The notes under the pieces are model-generated. The model made no database searches. It had not been told where the DNA came from and worked only from the letters and a program-made list of their open reading frames with translations. Shown here piece by piece: positions 24,931-33,917 of a stretch of 64,000 nucleotides of DNA (position 1 is the stretch's first letter; each line of letters begins with the position of its first letter). The DNA comes from CAZNOG01 sp964574635 (GTDB taxonomy: Bacteria > Bacteroidota > Bacteroidia > Flavobacteriales_D > Cryomorphaceae), in the NCBI GenBank assembly GCA_964574635.1, contig CAZNOG010000001.1, forward strand, positions 1 through 64,000. The letters are read 5' to 3'. The position numbers and the translations under genes are program-made.

Positions 24931-26219
24931 CAGTGCATCGCGTCCAACACCTCCACCATGGCATCCCCCGCCCGATCGAGATCCTCGGAGGAGTGCGCCC
25001 CGGATACGAACCCTACCTCGTACCCCGAAGGTCCGAGGTAGACGCCACGCTTCAGCAATTCGGCGTGGAACACCTTGAATTTCTCCCCGCTGTCCGTCGC
25101 GATATCCGCCGTGGAAGCCACCTGTTCGCGGGTGCTGAACGAGCACCAGAAAATCGAGCCCAAGTGAATGATGCGGAAGGGGTGCCCCCGCTCCTCCACG
25201 TGGGCATTGATTTTGTCGGCGAATTTCCGGGTTTTTTCTTCCAATTCCTCGTAAAATCCCGGCTCCAGACAGGCCGAGATTTGGGCTTTTCCCGCCGCCA
25301 TCGCCACCGGGTTTCCGCTCAGGGTTCCCGCTTGGTACACGGGGCCTTCGGGGGCGATGTGCGACATGATCTCCGCCGAGGCGCCGTACGCACCCACCGG
25401 CAACCCCCCGCCGATGATCTTGCCGAAGGTCAGGATGTCGGGCGCGATACCGTAGTGGCCGGCCGCGCCTTCGAAGCCTACGCGAAATCCCGAGATCACC
25501 TCGTCGAAAATCAACAAGATGCCCTCCCGGGTGCAGATTTCCCTCAGGAATTTCAGGTACTTCTCACCTTGGAGCAACAAACCGTTGTTGGCGGGTATCG
25601 GCTCGATGACGATGCAGGCGATTTCCCCTTTGAAATTCTCAACCGCCTTCTCGACCGCCTCTTCGTCGTTCAGCGGCAGTACGATGGTTTCGGCGATGTG
25701 CGTTTCGGGCACTCCCGTCGAACTCGACGTACCCAAGGTCGCCAATCCGCTCCCGGCTTTCACGAGCATGGAGTCGACGTGGCCGTGGTAGCACCCTTCG
25801 AATTTGATCACCTTGTCGCGACCCGTCACGCCCCGCGCCAACCGAATGGCCGACATCACCGCTTCGGTGCCCGAGTTCACGAATCGTATTTTTTCCAAAT
25901 AATCGTGGTTGCTCAGTATCAAATCGGCGAGTTCGTTTTCCAACCTCGTCGGAGCGCCGAAAGAAGTGCCGTTTTGGGCCGTCTCGGAAATGGCGGCGAC
26001 CACCGCGTCGGGTGCGTGACCCAAGATCAAGGGACCGTACGAACAGCAAAAATCGATGTACTCGTTGCCGTCGGCGTCGTGAATCTTACTTCCCTTTCCC
26101 CGGTCGATGAACAGAGGCGATCCGCCCACGGCTTTGAATGCACGCACGGGGCTGTTCACCCCGCCGGGAAAGAGTTCTTTGGCTTTCGAATACAGTTTTT
26201 CTGATGTGGATTTGTTCAT
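24930..26219 (-). CDS. hemL: Glutamate-1-semialdehyde 2,1-aminomutase
   Basis: A 429-residue class III PLP aminotransferase that converts glutamate-1-semialdehyde to 5-aminolevulinate in C5 tetrapyrrole synthesis. Family marks are FPGGVNSPVRAFKAVGG near the N-terminus, RFVNSGTEAVMSAIRLAR, LIFDEVISGFR and the PLP lysine Lys267 in DILTFGKIIGGGLPVGAYG. The start MNKSTSEKLYSKA at 26219 is preferred to an in-frame ATG four codons upstream. It is convergent with the UbiA-like gene and stands alone. Its product feeds the haem needed by the oxidase cluster and by HemW elsewhere in the window. Confidence 0.96.
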   Translation of the reverse strand: MNKSTSEKLYSKAKELFPGGVNSPVRAFKAVGGSPLFIDRGKGSKIHDADGNEYIDFCCSYGPLILGHAPDAVVAAISETAQNGTSFGAPTRLENELADLILSNHDYLEKIRFVNSGTEAVMSAIRLARGVTGRDKVIKFEGCYHGHVDSMLVKAGSGLATLGTSSSTGVPETHIAETIVLPLNDEEAVEKAVENFKGEIACIVIEPIPANNGLLLQGEKYLKFLREICTREGILLIFDEVISGFRVGFEGAAGHYGIAPDILTFGKIIGGGLPVGAYGASAEIMSHIAPEGPVYQAGTLSGNPVAMAAGKAQISACLEPGFYEELEEKTRKFADKINAHVEERGHPFRIIHLGSIFWCSFSTREQVASTADIATDSGEKFKVFHAELLKRGVYLGPSGYEVGFVSGAHSSEDLDRAGDAMVEVLDAMH

Positions 26220-26496
26220 GGCGCAAGGCATTTGCCGCCAAAGTTAAGCCTTCCGAAATCGACCGTGAAACCCTTCCGGGCGAATCCCGCACCGGCGCCG
26301 AGGATTGGCGGGATTATAAACGCGTGGAACAAGGTTTTTCAATTCAGACAGGTGTCCTGTAAATCAACGGGTTTCGAGATGCGGTCGCCTTCCGCCTTCA
26401 CACATGGCAAAGGGCTTTGCACTTCCTGTCGGAGCGCGCCGGAATATCGCCGTCAATTGCGTAATTCGCCAAATCAACCACGGTTATTCGCCCTCT

Positions 26497-26865
26497 ATGA
26501 AAGCACTGTTTACCATCCTCCTGCTCGTCTTGTCCAACACCTTCATGACCTTGGCCTGGTACGGACACCTCAAATTCGCCGAATGGCCGAGATTCGGCAA
26601 ACTGTCCTTGGCCGCGGTAGTACTGATCAGTTGGGGTATCGCATTGTTTGAATACGTTTTTCAAGTGCCGGCAAACCGCTTGGGCTACGCGGGCAACGGC
26701 GGACCCTTTACCCTGGTTCAACTCAAGGTGCTTCAGGAAGTCATCACCTTATTGGTTTTTGTAGGTTTTACCTTGTTGGTCTTCAAGACCGAAACCTTCC
26801 GCACCAATCACATCATCGCCTTCGTATTTCTGATATTGGCCGTGTATTTCATGTTCAAAAAGTGA
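26497..26865 (+). CDS. DUF486 (DMT-superfamily) small membrane protein
   Basis: A 122-residue protein with four membrane helices. It begins MKALFTILLLVLSNTFMTLAWYGHLK and contains ISWGIALFEYVFQVPANRLGYAGNGGPFTLVQLKVLQEVI, the hallmark of DUF486. These are one-domain relatives of drug/metabolite transporters with no proven substrate. The frame extends 31 codons upstream without conservation, so the ATG at 26497 is used. Confidence 0.85.
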   Translation: MKALFTILLLVLSNTFMTLAWYGHLKFAEWPRFGKLSLAAVVLISWGIALFEYVFQVPANRLGYAGNGGPFTLVQLKVLQEVITLLVFVGFTLLVFKTETFRTNHIIAFVFLILAVYFMFKK

Positions 26866-26994
26866 GGTGTCACTCTCCGGGTACCGAATGTCCTTTGGCG
26901 GTATTTCACCTCCAAGCCTATTTTTGTCATTCGTTTTGAATACCGTTATTTCGGGGAAAATTTCGGTTTGCGCCCACAAAACCCGCAACCTTCC

Positions 26995-28263
26995 ATGAAC
27001 GAACTCAAACAAAGGGCTTCGCAATACGACGTGCGGGATGAACTCGCCGGCTTCCGCGAAGCTTTTCATTTTCCCAAAACCGACGCGGAGCACTGCATCT
27101 ATTTTACCGGAAATTCTTTGGGCCTGCAGCCAAAACGCACAGCCGACATCCTGAAGGAGGAATTGGAAGACTGGGCGGAATTCGGCGTGGAAGGACATTT
27201 TTGCGCCCGAAGGCCGTGGGTGAGCTACCACGAAAACCTCATGGACAAGGCCGCGCAACTGGTCGGAGCCAAAACCGATGAGGTGGTTCACATGAACGGA
27301 CTCACCACCAACATTCATCTGCTGTTGGTGAGTTTCTACCGTCCCGACGCCAAGCGCAACAAGATCATCTGCGAAGCCAAAGCCTTCCCCAGCGATCTTT
27401 ACGCCCTTGACTCCCAAATTCGGTTTCACGGCCTCGATCCCGCAACCACCCTCATCGAAGTGTCGCCCCGCGAAGGCGAAGAAGTGCTCAGGGAAGAAGA
27501 CATCGAAGACGTCATCCGCCAACACGGAGAGGAGGTGGCCCTGGTGTTTTTCGGTGGGGTGAATTACTACTCGGGCCAAGTGCTGGACATGGAGAGGATC
27601 GCCCGTGCGGCGCACCGAGCCGGCGCCGTCGTGGGATTCGATTTGGCTCACGCCGCCGGAAACGTTCCCATGCGACTTCACGACTGGGAGGTCGATTTCG
27701 CGGCCTGGTGCACGTACAAGTACCTCAACTCCGGCCCCGGTTCGGTGGGGGGCATTTTCGTACACGAAAAGCACGCCCGAAATTTCGATTTGCCTCGGTT
27801 TACCGGGTGGTGGGGCAGCGACAAAGAATCGCGCTTCCAAATGAAGCGCACCTTCGTTCCGCTGCCCGGGGCGGAAGGTTGGCAGTTGAGCAACGCACCC
27901 GTTTTTTCCATGGCGCCTCACTTGGCTTCCCTGGAAATCTTCGCCGAAGCCGGAATGGACAGACTGCGGAAGAAGAGCGTGGCGCTCACCGGTTTTGCCG
28001 ATGAAGTCATCCGCGCTGCCGGCGGCGATCGCGTGAAGATCATCACCCCCACGGAGGCCGAAAGAAGGGGATGTCAGTTGAGCTTGGTGGTACCCCGAGT
28101 GGGTCGAAAAGTCTTCGAATACCTCCAGACCCACGGAGCCTTTACCGATTGGCGTGAACCCGATGTCATTCGCATCGCGCCGGTGCCATTGTACAATTCC
28201 TTCGCCGATGTCTATCGGTTCGGGGAACTTCTCCGGTCTGCATTGGATTCAACGCTTGAGTAA
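26995..28263 (+). CDS. kynU: Kynureninase
   Basis: A 422-residue PLP enzyme that cleaves kynurenine or 3-hydroxykynurenine to anthranilate or 3-hydroxyanthranilate plus alanine. It begins MNELKQRASQYDVRDELAGFREAFHFP and has the N-terminal YFTGNSLGLQPK motif. The PLP lysine is Lys242 in DFAAWCTYKYLNSGPGSVGG. The VVGFDLAHAAGN segment supplies the Asp that contacts the cofactor ring. It is followed 25 bases later by kynurenine monooxygenase, so the pair forms the lower kynurenine route, probably for NAD synthesis or tryptophan breakdown. The first and last enzymes of that route are not in the window. Confidence 0.96.
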   Translation: MNELKQRASQYDVRDELAGFREAFHFPKTDAEHCIYFTGNSLGLQPKRTADILKEELEDWAEFGVEGHFCARRPWVSYHENLMDKAAQLVGAKTDEVVHMNGLTTNIHLLLVSFYRPDAKRNKIICEAKAFPSDLYALDSQIRFHGLDPATTLIEVSPREGEEVLREEDIEDVIRQHGEEVALVFFGGVNYYSGQVLDMERIARAAHRAGAVVGFDLAHAAGNVPMRLHDWEVDFAAWCTYKYLNSGPGSVGGIFVHEKHARNFDLPRFTGWWGSDKESRFQMKRTFVPLPGAEGWQLSNAPVFSMAPHLASLEIFAEAGMDRLRKKSVALTGFADEVIRAAGGDRVKIITPTEAERRGCQLSLVVPRVGRKVFEYLQTHGAFTDWREPDVIRIAPVPLYNSFADVYRFGELLRSALDSTLE

Positions 28264-28277
28264 CACCCACAAAAACC
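28263..28277 (+). repeat. Short recurrent motif 'cacccacaaaaacc', copy 2
   Basis: The stop codon TAA of kynU runs straight into CACCCACAAAAACC, the same motif that follows the hemL stop on the other strand. It lies between kynU and kmo, before the GAGGAG that precedes the kmo start. Confidence 0.6.
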
Positions 28278-28288
28278 TCGAGGAGAAA

Positions 28289-29695
28289 ATGGAAAAATCA
28301 TTGGTCATAGGCGGCGGACTCGTCGGGGCATTGCTCGCGGCGGTACTGGCAAAAAGAGGCCACGCCGTGCATTTGGTGGAGAGGCGGCCCGACCCGCGAC
28401 TTCAATCGAAATCGGCGGGAAAATCCATCAACCTCGCCATCAGCGACCGCGGGTGGCGCGCCGTGGACATCATCGGTGCCCGAAAAGCCATCGAAGACAT
28501 CGCCATCCCCATGTACGGTCGCTGCGTGCACGACCGCGAGGGGAACACCAATTTGCAGCCGTACGGAAAAGAAGACCAAGCCATCTACTCCGTATCGCGG
28601 GGTGGGCTGAACTGCATTCTACTGGACTTCGCCGAGAGGTACGGTGCGAAAATCACCTTCGGGGCCCGGTGCACCGACGTGGATTTCGAAAACACTTCGG
28701 CGCGGTATTCCTACGGCGTGGGCTACGGCATTTCCGGCGAGCCCGAAGAAACGGCCGACTTGATTTTCGGTACCGACGGAGCGTTTTCACAAGTGCGGAC
28801 CTCCATGCAGAAAACCCGGCGGTTCAACCTGCGCCAAACGTTCATTCCCCACGGCTATCGGGAATTGCTGATGCCGGCCGCAGACGACGGAGATTTCCGA
28901 ATGGGATCCAACGCCCTGCACATCTGGCCACGCGGAAAGTACATGCTCATCGCCCTTCCAAACCTCGATCGCAGCTTTACCTGCACGCTCTTCATGCCGT
29001 ACGAGGGTGAAGACTCCTTCGCAAAGCTCCGAACCGATGACGACATCCGGGAGTTTTTCAAAGAGGAATTCCCCGATTTTTACGACTTGATGCCCGACGT
29101 GGCGGCCAATTACCGCGAACACCCTCTCTCCGATCTCGTCGTTATTCGATGCTACCCGTGGGTGAGCAACAGAACCGCGATTTTGGGAGACGCCTCCCAT
29201 GCGGTCGTTCCCTTCTACGGCCAAGGCATGAACGCCGGGTTCGAAGACGTGCGCGTGCTCGACGAATTGCTCACCCAATACGGTACGGACTACGACAAAG
29301 CCCTGGACGCCTTTCAACGAATGCGCAAACCCGAGGCGGACGCCATCTCCGATCTGGCGCTGTACAACTACATCGAGATGCGCGACCTCGTGGGCGACCC
29401 CAGGTTCGTGCTCCAAAAGAAAATCGAAGCCAAAATCTACGCCCGCCATCCCGACAAATGGATGCCTTTGTATTCTCAGGTGACGTTCTCCCACATTCCC
29501 TACAGCCAAGCGCTGAAAACCGGAGTGAAACAAGACGAGGTCATGCAGCGCGTCATGGATTTGCCCGACATCGAAGACCGCTGGGATTCGCCCGAAATCG
29601 AAGATATGATCCTGCGGGGCATCGCGGAAACTTCCGACGAGAACGGTGGAAACGTTCGGAGCATCTCCCAATACATGCGCTCGGGAGGAATTTGA
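28289..29695 (+). CDS. kmo: Kynurenine 3-monooxygenase
   Basis: A 468-residue FAD-dependent hydroxylase that makes 3-hydroxykynurenine with NADPH and O2. The dinucleotide fold is at the N-terminus (LVIGGGLVGALLAAVLAKRG), with SINLAISDRGWRAVD typical of KMO. The second FAD motif is AILGDASHAVVPFYGQGMNAGFED. The C-terminal hydrophobic anchor of eukaryotic KMO is absent, as in other bacteria. The start is ATG 28289, preceded by GAGGAG at a good spacing, one of the few clear Shine-Dalgarno-like sites here. A frame extension into kynU is ignored. It forms an operon with kynU. Confidence 0.95.
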   Translation: MEKSLVIGGGLVGALLAAVLAKRGHAVHLVERRPDPRLQSKSAGKSINLAISDRGWRAVDIIGARKAIEDIAIPMYGRCVHDREGNTNLQPYGKEDQAIYSVSRGGLNCILLDFAERYGAKITFGARCTDVDFENTSARYSYGVGYGISGEPEETADLIFGTDGAFSQVRTSMQKTRRFNLRQTFIPHGYRELLMPAADDGDFRMGSNALHIWPRGKYMLIALPNLDRSFTCTLFMPYEGEDSFAKLRTDDDIREFFKEEFPDFYDLMPDVAANYREHPLSDLVVIRCYPWVSNRTAILGDASHAVVPFYGQGMNAGFEDVRVLDELLTQYGTDYDKALDAFQRMRKPEADAISDLALYNYIEMRDLVGDPRFVLQKKIEAKIYARHPDKWMPLYSQVTFSHIPYSQALKTGVKQDEVMQRVMDLPDIEDRWDSPEIEDMILRGIAETSDENGGNVRSISQYMRSGGI

Positions 29696-29732
29696 GTTTG
29701 TGCGAATTCCTTCGGTGCTGTTCGGGATTTTC

Positions 29733-29740
29733 TATTTTTG
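29733..29740 (+). promoter_or_regulatory. tRNA-Leu promoter -7 box
   Basis: TATTTTTG matches TAnnTTTG exactly and ends ten bases before the mature tRNA 5' end. A weak -33 (TTCG at 29711-29714) is 18 bases upstream. Confidence 0.6.
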
Positions 29741-29750
29741 CGCGCTACTT

Positions 29751-29838
29751 GCCCGGATGGTGGAATAGGTAGACACGCAGGACTTAAAATCCTGTGGCCA
29801 TTGAGGCCGTGCGGGTTCAACTCCCGCTCCGGGTACCA
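29751..29838 (+). tRNA. tRNA-Leu (anticodon UAA), CCA encoded
   Basis: The acceptor GCCCGGA (29751-29757) pairs with TCCGGGT (29828-29834), with one G-U pair. The discriminator A and genomic CCA end at 29838. The anticodon stem-loop GCAGGA-CTTAAAA-TCCTGT gives anticodon TAA. A long variable arm (TGGCCATTGAGGCCGT region) and the T arm GCGGGTTCAACTCCCGC confirm a type II tRNA of 88 nucleotides. Confidence 0.97.
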
Positions 29839-29876
29839 CTTCGAACGGTTGACCGGCACTTACGTGGCACCGGCTT

Positions 29877-31214
29877 TTACCGAGCGTCTTTCTCCAACGC
29901 CTCCAATACGCGGAGGGTCCACCCGTCGAAATCGAAAGCTCCGCGGTCGTACGTCACGCCGAGCCGCACGATCACCGTATTTTCCAAGGGATGAATCGAC
30001 ACGCGCTGTCCGTGGAATCCGCTCATCCAATAATCGGCGGCGCGATACCCCGAATTCTCTCCGTGGACGTTGAGCCAGAAGTGCCCGCCGTACACGCCCT
30101 CCGAATGTGCGTTGGGAGTGCGACAAAACTCCACGAAGGAAGAATCCAAAAGGACTTCGTCGCCCACTTTTCCGTAATCGAGAAACAGTTGACCCAATTT
30201 CCCCCAATCCCTGGCCGTTGCGTACGCATACGACGACCCCACGAAATGACCCGACGCATCGGTTTCCAAAACAAAACTCGACGCACCGAGAGGGCCGAAA
30301 AGCCGCTCGTAAGGAAATCGATGGTAGGCCCCCATGTCTGAAAACTTGGTGCGCAGTGCTTTGGACAATATGTTGGTTGTGCCGGAAGAGTACTCCCACG
30401 ACGATCCCGGCGGGGCGTCGAGAAGCTGAGAAGCCGCGTATCCACCCATGTCGGCGCTCGAGAACAACATGGTGGTGGCGGGTGAAACTTTGGAGTATTC
30501 TTCATCCCAATGCAAGCCGGTTTCCATGTGCAGCGCCGTGGCCCACGTGATGTTCCGACGATCGTCCAGCGACCATTCCGGCACCGGAACGGGGTCGTCC
30601 AAATCGAGCTCGCCTTGGTTCACCAAAATGCCGATCAGCGCCGCGGTGAGGCTCTTCGTCATGCTCCAGCCCAATAGTCTGGAGTGCCGGTCAAAGCCAG
30701 GGGCGTATGCCTCACCCATCAATTCTCCGTCCCGGATCACCAACACCGCACGGGTGAGGAGGGATTTCTCGGTGGTGGAGTCGAAGGCCGACAACAAAGC
30801 TTTTTGCATTTCGGGTCCGCCCCGCACCAATTCGTCCGGCCAGCGCGACGGGGCGTACTCCACGCCCTCATTTGGCTTTTCCCCTACCGGCTCCGCCGAA
30901 GTCGAACCGCTCAGCAAAGTGCAACCATAGCCCGGGCGGTATATCGCTTCTTTGGGGTGCATCCCCAAAACCGAAGAGCGCACGCGCTTGTTATCCGAAT
31001 CGACGCGATTGCTCGACAGCCAAAGCAGGGAAAACCCCAAATCTTCCGATTCGGCCTGTTCCCGGTCCATCCCGGAAACGAAGAGGCAAGAGCAGAGAAT
31101 TTTCGCGTTGTACCCAGTGACGATGGCGAGCTTGGGATAGATCGAGAAGTAAAAAACCGCCGCGATGGACAGTGCAACGAGGGCGGTGAGGAGGAGTTTT
31201 CCGGTCCGTTTCAT
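29877..31214 (-). CDS. Serine hydrolase of the beta-lactamase/DD-peptidase superfamily
   Basis: A 445-residue protein with an N-terminal membrane anchor or signal (about 6-25). A 100-residue linker (HPKEAIYRPGYGCTLL and onward) precedes a class C beta-lactamase-like domain. The catalytic SxxK is Ser184-Lys187 in LLGWSMTKSLTAALIG and the second motif is YSS in WEYSSGTTNIL. The protein is probably a periplasmic esterase or peptidase. Resistance cannot be inferred. It stands alone on the minus strand and converges with tRNA-Leu. Confidence 0.85.
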   Translation of the reverse strand: MKRTGKLLLTALVALSIAAVFYFSIYPKLAIVTGYNAKILCSCLFVSGMDREQAESEDLGFSLLWLSSNRVDSDNKRVRSSVLGMHPKEAIYRPGYGCTLLSGSTSAEPVGEKPNEGVEYAPSRWPDELVRGGPEMQKALLSAFDSTTEKSLLTRAVLVIRDGELMGEAYAPGFDRHSRLLGWSMTKSLTAALIGILVNQGELDLDDPVPVPEWSLDDRRNITWATALHMETGLHWDEEYSKVSPATTMLFSSADMGGYAASQLLDAPPGSSWEYSSGTTNILSKALRTKFSDMGAYHRFPYERLFGPLGASSFVLETDASGHFVGSSYAYATARDWGKLGQLFLDYGKVGDEVLLDSSFVEFCRTPNAHSEGVYGGHFWLNVHGENSGYRAADYWMSGFHGQRVSIHPLENTVIVRLGVTYDRGAFDFDGWTLRVLEALEKDAR

Positions 31215-31312
31215 CGGGTGTGAAAATAGGAAGGATTGCGTACGTCCGGGTAAATATTGGGCGATGAGAGTGTTTAACGACGAATTGAAGTTTATGCCGG
31301 ACGAAGATAGTA

Positions 31313-31345
31313 TTTGACAAGTCGATTCAAAAAACCGTATCTTTG
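31313..31345 (+). promoter_or_regulatory. Promoter of the polysaccharide deacetylase gene
   Basis: TTTG (31313-31316) and TATCTTTG (31338-31345) are separated by 21 bases, close to the Bacteroidota sigma-A consensus. Transcription should begin near 31352, leaving a leader of about 140 bases before the start codon. Confidence 0.7.
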
Positions 31346-31491
31346 GGCGGCTTCATTGGCCGGTCATCAAACGAATTTTTTCCCTCCGGGGAGAGCGAGG
31401 AAAACACATTCTTCAACAACGCATTCGTTCCCTTGGGCCAATGACAAAACCAAAACCGGAAGCGTGAAGGCGCGGCAATAAACAAAAGGGA
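31346..31491 (+). promoter_or_regulatory. Foldable 5' leader of the deacetylase gene
   Basis: CATTGGCC (31354-31361) pairs with GGCCAATG (31436-31443), and within that AACGAAT (31370-31376) pairs with ATTCGTT (31423-31429). A further C-rich/G-rich hairpin lies inside. The nesting begins right at the predicted transcript start. No known riboswitch is recognised, and the structure is an inference from one sequence. Confidence 0.3.
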
Positions 31492-32364
31492 ATGAAAATA
31501 CTGACTTTTGACATCGAAGATTGGTTCCACATTTTGAACCATTCGACGACCCGAACCGAATCGGATTGGGGGAGGTACCCGTCACGAATCCACGGCAACG
31601 TAAGTCGTATTCTCGATCTCCTCGATGAAACCGGCCAAAAAAGCACGTTTTTCTGCTTGGGCTGGGTGGGCCGCCGCTTTCCGGAAGTCATTCGCGACAT
31701 CGCCGACCGCGGCCACGAGATCGGAACGCATTCCTTTTCCCACCAATTGGTTTTCGAACAGTCGCCCTCCGAATTCGCGGAAGACCTGCGCCTGTCCATC
31801 GATACCCTGTCTGACATCATCGGCAAGCCCATTCGGTCGTACCGCGCGCCGGGCTTCTCGGTGAAAAAAGACGACGTGTGGGTCTTCGAAGAGCTGATTT
31901 CCGCCGGCATCGAGGTGGATTGCTCGGTTTTTCCCGCCTCCCGCGCCCACGGAGGATTTCCGGAGTTCGGTGCAGGCTATCCGGCCATGATCCACACCCC
32001 CTCGGGATCGATCAAAGAGTTTCCGATGAACACCGCTTGGGTGCTTGGTAAACCCCTCGTGTTTTCCGGCGGAGGTTATTTCCGGTTGATCCCGTACAAC
32101 GTCCTCACCGCCTTGATTAAGCGCAGCCCCTACGTGATGACGTACTTCCACCCTCGGGATTTCGACCCGGACCAACCCGTCATCCAAGACCTGTCGGCCA
32201 TGCGGAAATGGAAATCCTACTACGGTCTCAGATCGTCGGAAAGGAAGCTGCGCAGACTTGTCGTGGAGCACGACTTTATGTCCTTGAGCGAAGCGGAAGC
32301 ACTCATGGATTGGGACGGAGTGGCGAGGGTGAACTTCGGTTTGACCGCACCGGTCTACACCTGA
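31492..32364 (+). CDS. Polysaccharide deacetylase family protein
   Basis: A 290-residue NodB-fold protein with no signal peptide. It starts MKILTFDIEDWFH, carrying the catalytic and metal acidic residues Asp7 and Asp10. The metal histidines are His80 and His84 in GHEIGTHSFSHQ. Further NodB motifs are SYRAPGFSV and the C-terminal YFHPRDFD, typical of the subgroup near exopolysaccharide (EpsD/XrtA-type) loci. It probably deacetylates a cell-surface or exported glycan or its lipid-linked precursor. No glycosyltransferases flank it. Transcription comes from its own promoter at 31313-31345. Confidence 0.88.
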   Translation: MKILTFDIEDWFHILNHSTTRTESDWGRYPSRIHGNVSRILDLLDETGQKSTFFCLGWVGRRFPEVIRDIADRGHEIGTHSFSHQLVFEQSPSEFAEDLRLSIDTLSDIIGKPIRSYRAPGFSVKKDDVWVFEELISAGIEVDCSVFPASRAHGGFPEFGAGYPAMIHTPSGSIKEFPMNTAWVLGKPLVFSGGGYFRLIPYNVLTALIKRSPYVMTYFHPRDFDPDQPVIQDLSAMRKWKSYYGLRSSERKLRRLVVEHDFMSLSEAEALMDWDGVARVNFGLTAPVYT

Positions 32365-32443
32365 TTTTTCGACTTCACCTGCATTTTTCCAAAATCTTAA
32401 CGGTTTATCCCAAAACGCGAAGGCCCCTCCAAGGGCTGGAAGG

Positions 32444-32474
32444 TTGATATCGGACAATCGTCTTGTTATCTTTG
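32444..32474 (+). promoter_or_regulatory. Promoter of the Cys/Met-metabolism PLP enzyme gene
   Basis: TTG (32444-32446) and TATCTTTG (32467-32474) with a 20-base spacer match the Bacteroidota promoter consensus. The gene start is 111 bases downstream of the -7 box. Confidence 0.7.
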
Positions 32475-32585
32475 TCGACTTCATTTTGCGCCGGGCTTTT
32501 CCACGGCGCCGCCGGGGTGGAACAACGGCGGATGGCGGAACGGTTCCATCTTATGCCACCCCAATTCAATTCACCACAACAGCAC
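32475..32585 (+). promoter_or_regulatory. GC-rich foldable 5' leader of the Cys/Met PLP enzyme gene
   Basis: GGGGTGG (32514-32520) pairs with CCACCCC (32556-32562). The enclosed segment contains GGAA and TTCC, plus GAT and ATC, forming an inner hairpin. The nearby TTCCAC with GTGGAA offers an alternative pairing that competes with the long stem. Such mutually exclusive pairings are what a regulated leader would show. Known SAM-II features (GATTTGA, GCTAAA) were not found. Confidence 0.3.
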
Positions 32586-33746
32586 ATGAGCAATATGAAA
32601 TTCAATACCAAGGTCATCCACGCCGGGGTGGAGCCTGATCCTTCCACCGGTGCCATCATGACACCCATTTACCAAACTTCCACTTACGTTCAACAAGGAG
32701 TGGGCAAACACCGGGGATTCGAGTACTCGAGAACCGGAAACCCCACGCGCGCGGCGCTGGAATCGAGCATCGCCGCCATCGAAAGCGGAAAATACGGAGC
32801 GGCGTTCGGCAGCGGACTCGCGGCCATCGACTGCTTGATTAAGATGCTCGACCCCGGAGACGAAGTCATAAGCATCAACGACCTCTACGGCGGGAGCTAC
32901 CGACTGTTCAACACCATCTTCGCCAAGTACGGCATCAAGTTCACCTACACCCCGATGGACGACCCCCGAACTTTGGAGGGTCTCATCACGCCCAAAACGC
33001 GCTTGGTGTGGTTGGAAACCCCCACGAATCCCACCATGGGAATCGCCGACATCGAGGCCATCGCTAAAATCACCAAACAGGCGGGAGTCATCCTCGCGGT
33101 CGACAACACGTTCGCCTCGCCATACCTGCAGCGTCCTTTGGAACTCGGTGCCGACGTGGTGATGCACTCGGCCACCAAATACATCGCCGGCCACAGCGAC
33201 GTGGTCATGGGGTTGTTGGCCACCAACCGGTCCGACATCGCCGAAGAAATGTACCGCATCCAGAATTCCTCAGGCGCCGTTTCCGGACCCCAGGATTCTT
33301 TCCTCGCCCTCAGGGGCATCAAAACCTTGCACCTCCGCATGCAGCGCCACTCCGAAAACGGAAGAGCCGTGGCCGAATGGCTGCAATCGCAAAATGCGGT
33401 CGATCGAGTGTTTTACCCCGGATTGGAAAGCCACCCCGGACACGCCGTCGCGAAGAAGCAGATGAAAGATTTTGGGGGTATGGTCTCTTTTACCCTGAAA
33501 AACGATACGGTGCAAGCCGCACATGATTTGGTGGCGAAAACCAAGGTGTTTCTGCTCGCCGAGTCTTTGGGAGGCGTCGAAAGTCTCATCGGGCACCCCG
33601 CCACCATGACCCACGCGTCCATACCCGAGGATGTGCGGAAAAAGTCCGGGGTAGCCGATTCCATGATTCGCCTCAGCGTGGGTGTCGAAGACATCGAAGA
33701 CCTCATCGCGGACCTTGACGGTGCACTGAACGGAAAAAATGGATAA
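32586..33746 (+). CDS. Cystathionine gamma-synthase/beta-lyase family PLP enzyme
   Basis: A 386-residue Cys/Met metabolism enzyme. It begins MSNMKFNTKVIHAGVEPDPSTGAIMTPIYQTSTY, and Lys198 in HSATKYIAGHSDVVMG is the PLP lysine. Other family marks are FEYSRTGNPTR, FGSGLAAIDCL and the C-terminal ESLGGVESLIGHPATMTH. These motifs are shared by cystathionine gamma-synthase, gamma-lyase and beta-lyase, so the precise reaction cannot be fixed. The second ATG (32595) is an alternative start. It has its own promoter and a structured leader, consistent with sulfur-amino-acid control. Confidence 0.93.
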   Translation: MSNMKFNTKVIHAGVEPDPSTGAIMTPIYQTSTYVQQGVGKHRGFEYSRTGNPTRAALESSIAAIESGKYGAAFGSGLAAIDCLIKMLDPGDEVISINDLYGGSYRLFNTIFAKYGIKFTYTPMDDPRTLEGLITPKTRLVWLETPTNPTMGIADIEAIAKITKQAGVILAVDNTFASPYLQRPLELGADVVMHSATKYIAGHSDVVMGLLATNRSDIAEEMYRIQNSSGAVSGPQDSFLALRGIKTLHLRMQRHSENGRAVAEWLQSQNAVDRVFYPGLESHPGHAVAKKQMKDFGGMVSFTLKNDTVQAAHDLVAKTKVFLLAESLGGVESLIGHPATMTHASIPEDVRKKSGVADSMIRLSVGVEDIEDLIADLDGALNGKNG

Positions 33747-33809
33747 CCGCTTTTTCGTATCGTACGGGATTCCAACGGTCAAGCCCTCTGATCGCCTAAT
33801 GAGTAGGGA

Positions 33810-33839
33810 TTTGGGGGGCTTCGCTGTATTATATCCTTG
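33810..33839 (+). promoter_or_regulatory. Candidate promoter for the tandem M43 protease genes
   Basis: TTTG (33810-33813) and TATCCTTG (33832-33839, one mismatch to TAnnTTTG) are separated by 18 bases, about 80 bases before the start at 33918. Confidence 0.5.
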
Positions 33840-33917
33840 CAAGGGTCGTGGCTTTATTTCATACGAACCGCCTGCCTCATTGCATTTCTTTGCATTAATG
33901 TAATTCGCACAATTTTC

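Noticed and set aside
32475..32585. SAM-II riboswitch upstream of the Cys/Met PLP enzyme
   Set aside because: The conserved GATTTGA and GCTAAA segments are not present. Only a generic foldable leader can be claimed.
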